Assembly (NCBI RefSeq): GCF_002847445.1
Contig: NZ_CP025430.1
Coordinates: 1,736,001 to 1,800,000 of the forward strand
Direction of reading: 5' to 3'
DNA: 64,000 bases
Source of the DNA: Paracoccus zhejiangensis
Lineage (GTDB): Bacteria; Pseudomonadota; Alphaproteobacteria; Rhodobacterales; Rhodobacteraceae
The position numbers and the translations under genes were made by a program. Every line of letters begins with the position of its first letter. Position 1 is the first letter of the stretch. The notes below the pieces were generated by a model, which was not told where the DNA came from, made no database searches, and saw only the letters and a list, made by a program, of their open reading frames with translations. Below, one piece after another: positions 60,677-64,000 of the stretch.

Positions 60677-61392
60677 TCCAGCGCGGCACGCAAGGCACGC
60701 ACGCGGGCGGCATCGGTCGCCCGTGCGCCGGCGGGCTGGAAGCCGAAGTCTGAAACTTGCGGCAGCTCCGGCAGAGGGCTGGAGACCGAGCAGGAGGCAT
60801 GGATCTCGGCCAGCGGCAGGCGGCTAGCAAAGAGCGCCGCATTCGCCTCGGATACCCCGCCTCCGGGCATCACCACAATCTCTGGCGCGGCCTCGGCCAT
60901 GGCCGCCAGACGCTCGATCCCCTCGGCGGCGCTGCGCGCGCCACCCGAGGAGAGCACCCGCCGGATACCTAGATCGCGCAGCAGTTCCATCGCCTCGACC
61001 GGATCGGGCGCAAGGTCGATGGCGCGGTGCAGGGTGATGTCCAGCCCCTCGGCGGCCTTCACCAGCTCCGCCAGTTGCGCACCATCCAGTCGACCGTCGG
61101 GACGCGATGCGCCAATGACCACGCCCGCGAGCCCGGCGGCGCGGACTGCATCGATTTCGACCTTCATCGCCTCGACCTCGCCCTTCGACCAGACGAAATC
61201 ACCGGCGCGCGGGCGGATCATCGCCATTGCGGGCAGACCCGCCTGCGCCGCCAGCGCCATCAGCCCTACCGAGGGGGTCAGCCCGCCCAGCCCCAGCGCC
61301 GCGCAAAGTTCGATCCGGTCGGCGCCGCCTTCCGCCGCCGCCGCGATCCCCGCCGCGTCATCGACGCAGACCTCCAGCCGAATGCGGCTCAT
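60646..61392 (-). CDS. cutC: CutC family protein
   Basis: The protein has 248 residues, the CutC TIM barrel: RLEVCVDDAAGIAAAAEGGA at the start, DRIELCAALGLGGLTPSVGL, IRPRAGDFVWSKGEVEAM, FTLHRAIDLAP-like DITLHRAIDLAPDPVEAM and RRVLSSGGARSAAEGIERL. Named for copper homeostasis, but many members sit in amino-sugar or peptide clusters with unknown chemistry. The start ATG 61392 overlaps the MFS stop (ATGA). Confidence 0.9.
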   Translation of the reverse strand: MSRIRLEVCVDDAAGIAAAAEGGADRIELCAALGLGGLTPSVGLMALAAQAGLPAMAMIRPRAGDFVWSKGEVEAMKVEIDAVRAAGLAGVVIGASRPDGRLDGAQLAELVKAAEGLDITLHRAIDLAPDPVEAMELLRDLGIRRVLSSGGARSAAEGIERLAAMAEAAPEIVVMPGGGVSEANAALFASRLPLAEIHASCSVSSPLPELPQVSDFGFQPAGARATDAARVRALRAALDQITASRPEG

Positions 61393-62669
61393 CGCGCCCC
61401 CCGTTCCAGTTTGAAAAGCAGCCCGGCCCCGGCCAGACCGGCCAGCCCGCTGAGCAGCGCGGCGGCGGGATAGCCCTGAACCGCCGTGCCAAGCGCAAAG
61501 ATCGCCGCACCGATGGCACCGGCGATGAACACGTTCACCGCGATCAGCGAGGCCGAGAGGCCAGGCCGGTCGGCGATCAGGTCAAGCAGATAGGAGATCG
61601 GGATCGAGATGATCCCCGCCGCCCCCACCCCGGCCAGAAGGCTCGCCGCAAAGACATGGCCCGACGTCTGCGCCACGGCGATGCCCGCGAGATAGCCCAT
61701 GTAGATCACCGTCGAGATCGCCAGCGCCGTGGTCAGCCGCAGATAGCGCAGCGCCCAGGTCCAGAGGAACATGAACCCCACCTCCAGCGCCGCGACCATG
61801 CCGACGGCAAAGCCCACATCCTCGGGCGTGCCATTGGCCTGCCCCACGACGATCAGCGGCAGCACCGCGCCGTTCACATGCAGGACCTGCGTGATCAGCG
61901 CCACGCCGAGGATCGAGGCAAGCAGCCGCGGCTGCAGCACCTGCGCCAGATCACCCAGCACCGAAACCGGCAGACGCGGCTGTGCCGGGCGGTCGCTGCG
62001 CCCGGCGCTGGGGGCCACGCGCGAGGTGCCGGTGCCGCCCTGCGGTTGCCGCTCGGGCCTCGTATCGGTGGGCGGCGGCGCGTCGGGTTCCAGCCAGAGC
62101 GTGATGGTGGCCAGACAGGCGGCGGCCAGCACCGCCGCGATCAGCCAGGCGGCGATCATGCTGGGCTGCCCGGCCAGCATCAGCCCCACCGCCCCCGGCA
62201 CCAGCACCCAGGACAGCGAGATCGCCATGCGCATCAGTGCATTGACGATGCGGGTCTCCTCGGGGTCAAAGCGCGCGGACTGGGCGCGGACATTGCCGAA
62301 AAGCATGGAATTGGTGGCATGAAACAGCGCCAGCGGGCCGATCATCGCCAGCGCAAAGACCCAAGGCCCGGGCAGCGCCCAGATCATGCCATAGCCGATG
62401 ATGCCGAAGGCCGAGGTCAGGATCAGCGGCTTGCGATAGCTGTGAAAGCGGTCCGACAGCGCGCCGATGGCGATGGCCATGGCGACATTGGTGATCGAGG
62501 CGGCAAAGGCGATGGCGGCATATTGGCTGTCGCTCAACCCCAGTTCGCGGATGCCGAGCACGGATTGATAGGGCGAGGTCGCCGCCCCGGCAAAGCCATA
62601 GAGAAAGATCGCCGCCGCCGAGGCGCGCACGACCCGGTGACGGCGCAGGATGGCAAGCCAGGGTCCCAT
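61389..62669 (-). CDS. MFS transporter (sugar-efflux/set-like)
   Basis: The protein has 426 residues from ATG 62669; the frame is open further up but begins MGPWLAILRRHRVVR in family style. Twelve membrane helices in two halves with a Pro/Thr-rich loop (TDTRPERQPQGGTGTSRVAP) at about residues 190-230. FLYGFAGAATSPYQSVLGI and GALSDRFHSYRKPLI (the MFS loop 2-3 motif) are seen. It could export or import an amino sugar or peptide. It lies between cutC and the M81 gene, overlapping or nearly touching both. Confidence 0.85.
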   Translation of the reverse strand: MGPWLAILRRHRVVRASAAAIFLYGFAGAATSPYQSVLGIRELGLSDSQYAAIAFAASITNVAMAIAIGALSDRFHSYRKPLILTSAFGIIGYGMIWALPGPWVFALAMIGPLALFHATNSMLFGNVRAQSARFDPEETRIVNALMRMAISLSWVLVPGAVGLMLAGQPSMIAAWLIAAVLAAACLATITLWLEPDAPPPTDTRPERQPQGGTGTSRVAPSAGRSDRPAQPRLPVSVLGDLAQVLQPRLLASILGVALITQVLHVNGAVLPLIVVGQANGTPEDVGFAVGMVAALEVGFMFLWTWALRYLRLTTALAISTVIYMGYLAGIAVAQTSGHVFAASLLAGVGAAGIISIPISYLLDLIADRPGLSASLIAVNVFIAGAIGAAIFALGTAVQGYPAAALLSGLAGLAGAGLLFKLERGAR

Positions 62670-62673
62670 GCGG

Positions 62674-64000
62674 CTAGCCGGTGAATCGGGCCGAGGCTTC
62701 GGCCTTCGGGGTGAAGTCGGCCCGCGCCTCGAAGGGCACGGTGCCCGCCGGACGGTGCAGGTTCGCCAGCTTTGGAATGTCCTGATTGACCACGCCATCT
62801 GTCAGCGCCATCAGGTTCGGATTGGCGATGGGTGCCAACTCGGGCGAGAGATAGCCCGATTTCACCACCACCAGCCGGGCATTCTCGGGGTAAAGCCCCA
62901 GCCGGGTGAAATCGGCGAGGTCGTGATAGGGCCGGCGCCGCGCCGCCAGCACCACGCGCAAACCGCCGATCTCGACCAGCGCCTGACGCTCGGCCGGGGT
63001 CGCGCCCGCATCCAGTCGCATCACGCGGGCCAGTGCCGCGACCGGCTGGCTGGCCGGGTCGAGACTGCCGCCGATGCTCAGCCCAAGACGCGCACCCTCG
63101 CCCGCCGCGAAGCAGGCGGCGACGGCGGGGGCGTCGGTGATCCCTGCGATGATTGCGTCCTGCCAGTCCCGGGCGATCAGCGCCGCCAGCACATCGGCTC
63201 GGTCGCCGACGCCGCCGCCGGTCGGGTTGTCGCCGCTATCGGCGAGGATGACCGGCCGGGTGGTCGCGGCCTCGGCCAGATCCAGCATCTCGGCAAGGGA
63301 ACCTGTGACCGGGCCGAAGCCAAAGCCTTCCCGCGCCGCCCAGAAATCGGCGGCGATGCGTTCCGCCGCTGCCTCTGCCGCACGGCGATCCGTGCCGGTG
63401 ACGATCGCCGCCGCCGTGGCGCGGGGCTCGTCGGCCCAGACATAGCCGATCATCAGGTCGGACCGCCATACGCCCAGCCCCTCGCGTTCGGGCAGCGCGG
63501 CATAGAGGCTGCGCGCGGGTTCATCCTCGGTCGATGATTTCTCGCCGGGCAAGAGCAGCGGCACCGGTACCCGCACCACGCCGGGCCGCGCGCCGGTTTG
63601 CAAGGCGCGGACCAGCATCGCCACCGCCGCCTGCATCGTCTCGCCCACATCGATATGCGGCGCGGTGCGATAGGCGGCGAAGATGTCGATGGCATCGATG
63701 ATGGGCTGCGAGACATTGCCATGCAGGTCATAGCTGACGGCAATTGGGATATCCGGCCCGACCAGACGGCGGACTGCGCCGATCCAGTCGCCCTCGGCAT
63801 CCCAGAGATTTTCGACCTTCATCGCCCCGTGCATGGCGAGATAGACGCCATCGACCGGCAGCGAAGTTTCCAGCCGCTGCAGGAATTCCTCCTTCAGGCT
63901 GGCATAGGTCGCGGCCGAAACCGGCCCGCCCGGCACCGCGCGAGCGTGCAGAAGCGGAGCGAACTCTGCCGGGTAAGCACCGAGAAAGGCGAAGTATTCA
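62674..64000 (-). CDS. M81 family (MlrC-like) metallopeptidase, N-terminus beyond the window
   Basis: The reading frame is open to base 64000, giving over 440 residues; the start lies further right. MlrC-type landmarks: GVYLAMHGAMKVENLWDAEG, VSYDLHGNVSQPIIDAIDIF, YRTAPHIDVGETMQAAVAML and ILADSGDNPTGGGVGDRADV. The paired Asp/His (DLHGNVS, PHIDVG) should hold zinc. MlrC is the microcystin-hydrolysing peptidase; related proteins are common in amino-sugar/dipeptide operons with RidA and NagB. The substrate is unknown. Stop 62674 is 5 bp from the MFS start. Confidence 0.9.
   Translation of the reverse strand, partial: EYFAFLGAYPAEFAPLLHARAVPGGPVSAATYASLKEEFLQRLETSLPVDGVYLAMHGAMKVENLWDAEGDWIGAVRRLVGPDIPIAVSYDLHGNVSQPIIDAIDIFAAYRTAPHIDVGETMQAAVAMLVRALQTGARPGVVRVPVPLLLPGEKSSTEDEPARSLYAALPEREGLGVWRSDLMIGYVWADEPRATAAAIVTGTDRRAAEAAAERIAADFWAAREGFGFGPVTGSLAEMLDLAEAATTRPVILADSGDNPTGGGVGDRADVLAALIARDWQDAIIAGITDAPAVAACFAAGEGARLGLSIGGSLDPASQPVAALARVMRLDAGATPAERQALVEIGGLRVVLAARRRPYHDLADFTRLGLYPENARLVVVKSGYLSPELAPIANPNLMALTDGVVNQDIPKLANLHRPAGTVPFEARADFTPKAEASARFTG

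Noticed and set aside
1-64000. tRNA, rRNA, CRISPR arrays, insertion sequences, att sites
   Set aside because: None could be recognised by reading; short tRNA genes in the few intergenic spaces were looked for and not seen.

Overview
The window is very GC-rich, with dense, often overlapping genes. It looks like chromosomal DNA from a Rhodobacterales alphaproteobacterium, probably Paracoccus or a close relative. The pointers are a Paracoccus/Rhodobacter-style taurine dissimilation cluster (tauR-tauKLM-tauXY-xsc-tauZ-pta) with a TauR-type CTGGAC direct-repeat operator, an imuA-imuB-dnaE2 cassette behind an alphaproteobacterial GTTC-N7-GTTC LexA box, and a LemA/DUF2207 pair. I saw no tRNA, rRNA, CRISPR array, transposase or integrase. 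The species assignment is inference.

Region 1 (1-11013, minus strand) is part of an extracellular contractile injection system (eCIS): sheath, inner tube, a zinc-ribbon assembly factor, a Pro/Ala-rich linker protein, a DUF4255 cap protein, an AAA+ ATPase, a 77-aa protein, a DUF4157 protein with a second HExxH motif, and tube/LysM/hub proteins. The baseplate wedge, tape measure and fibre genes would lie beyond base 1. Region 2 (11542-16309, plus) is a four-gene operon behind a clear sigma70-type promoter: two unrecognised proteins, a DyP-type peroxidase and an atypical P450 with a hydrophobic N-terminus.

Region 3 (16316-31016) is an accessory block. It has a patatin lipase followed by a deoxyribosyltransferase-like/TPR protein, a divergent SLOG-like protein, a FadL-type porin, and then a tightly coupled six-gene operon. 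That operon encodes a TctC-like binding protein, a glycerate-kinase-like P-loop kinase, a methyltransferase, a permease with an N-terminal cyclic-nucleotide-binding-like domain, a membrane-anchored periplasmic-binding-like protein and a 1263-aa TIR-STAND-WD40 protein. Signalling or defence domains hard-wired to transport genes make this the best candidate for an undescribed system.

Region 4 (31092-46975) starts with a VOC protein and a crotonase, followed by taurine catabolism. Uptake is by a TRAP transporter, deamination by taurine dehydrogenase, sulfite release by Xsc, acetyl phosphate goes to acetyl-CoA by Pta, and the sulfur anion probably leaves through TauZ. An Lrp regulator and a sulfate-type ABC importer with a short ATPase follow.

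Region 5 (47101-64000) holds a GntR regulator, a LysR regulator divergent from an aminotransferase/acetylpolyamine-deacetylase pair, the SOS mutasome cassette, DUF2207-LemA, and an amino-sugar type cluster (RidA, NagB, CutC, MFS transporter, M81 protein) that runs off the right edge.
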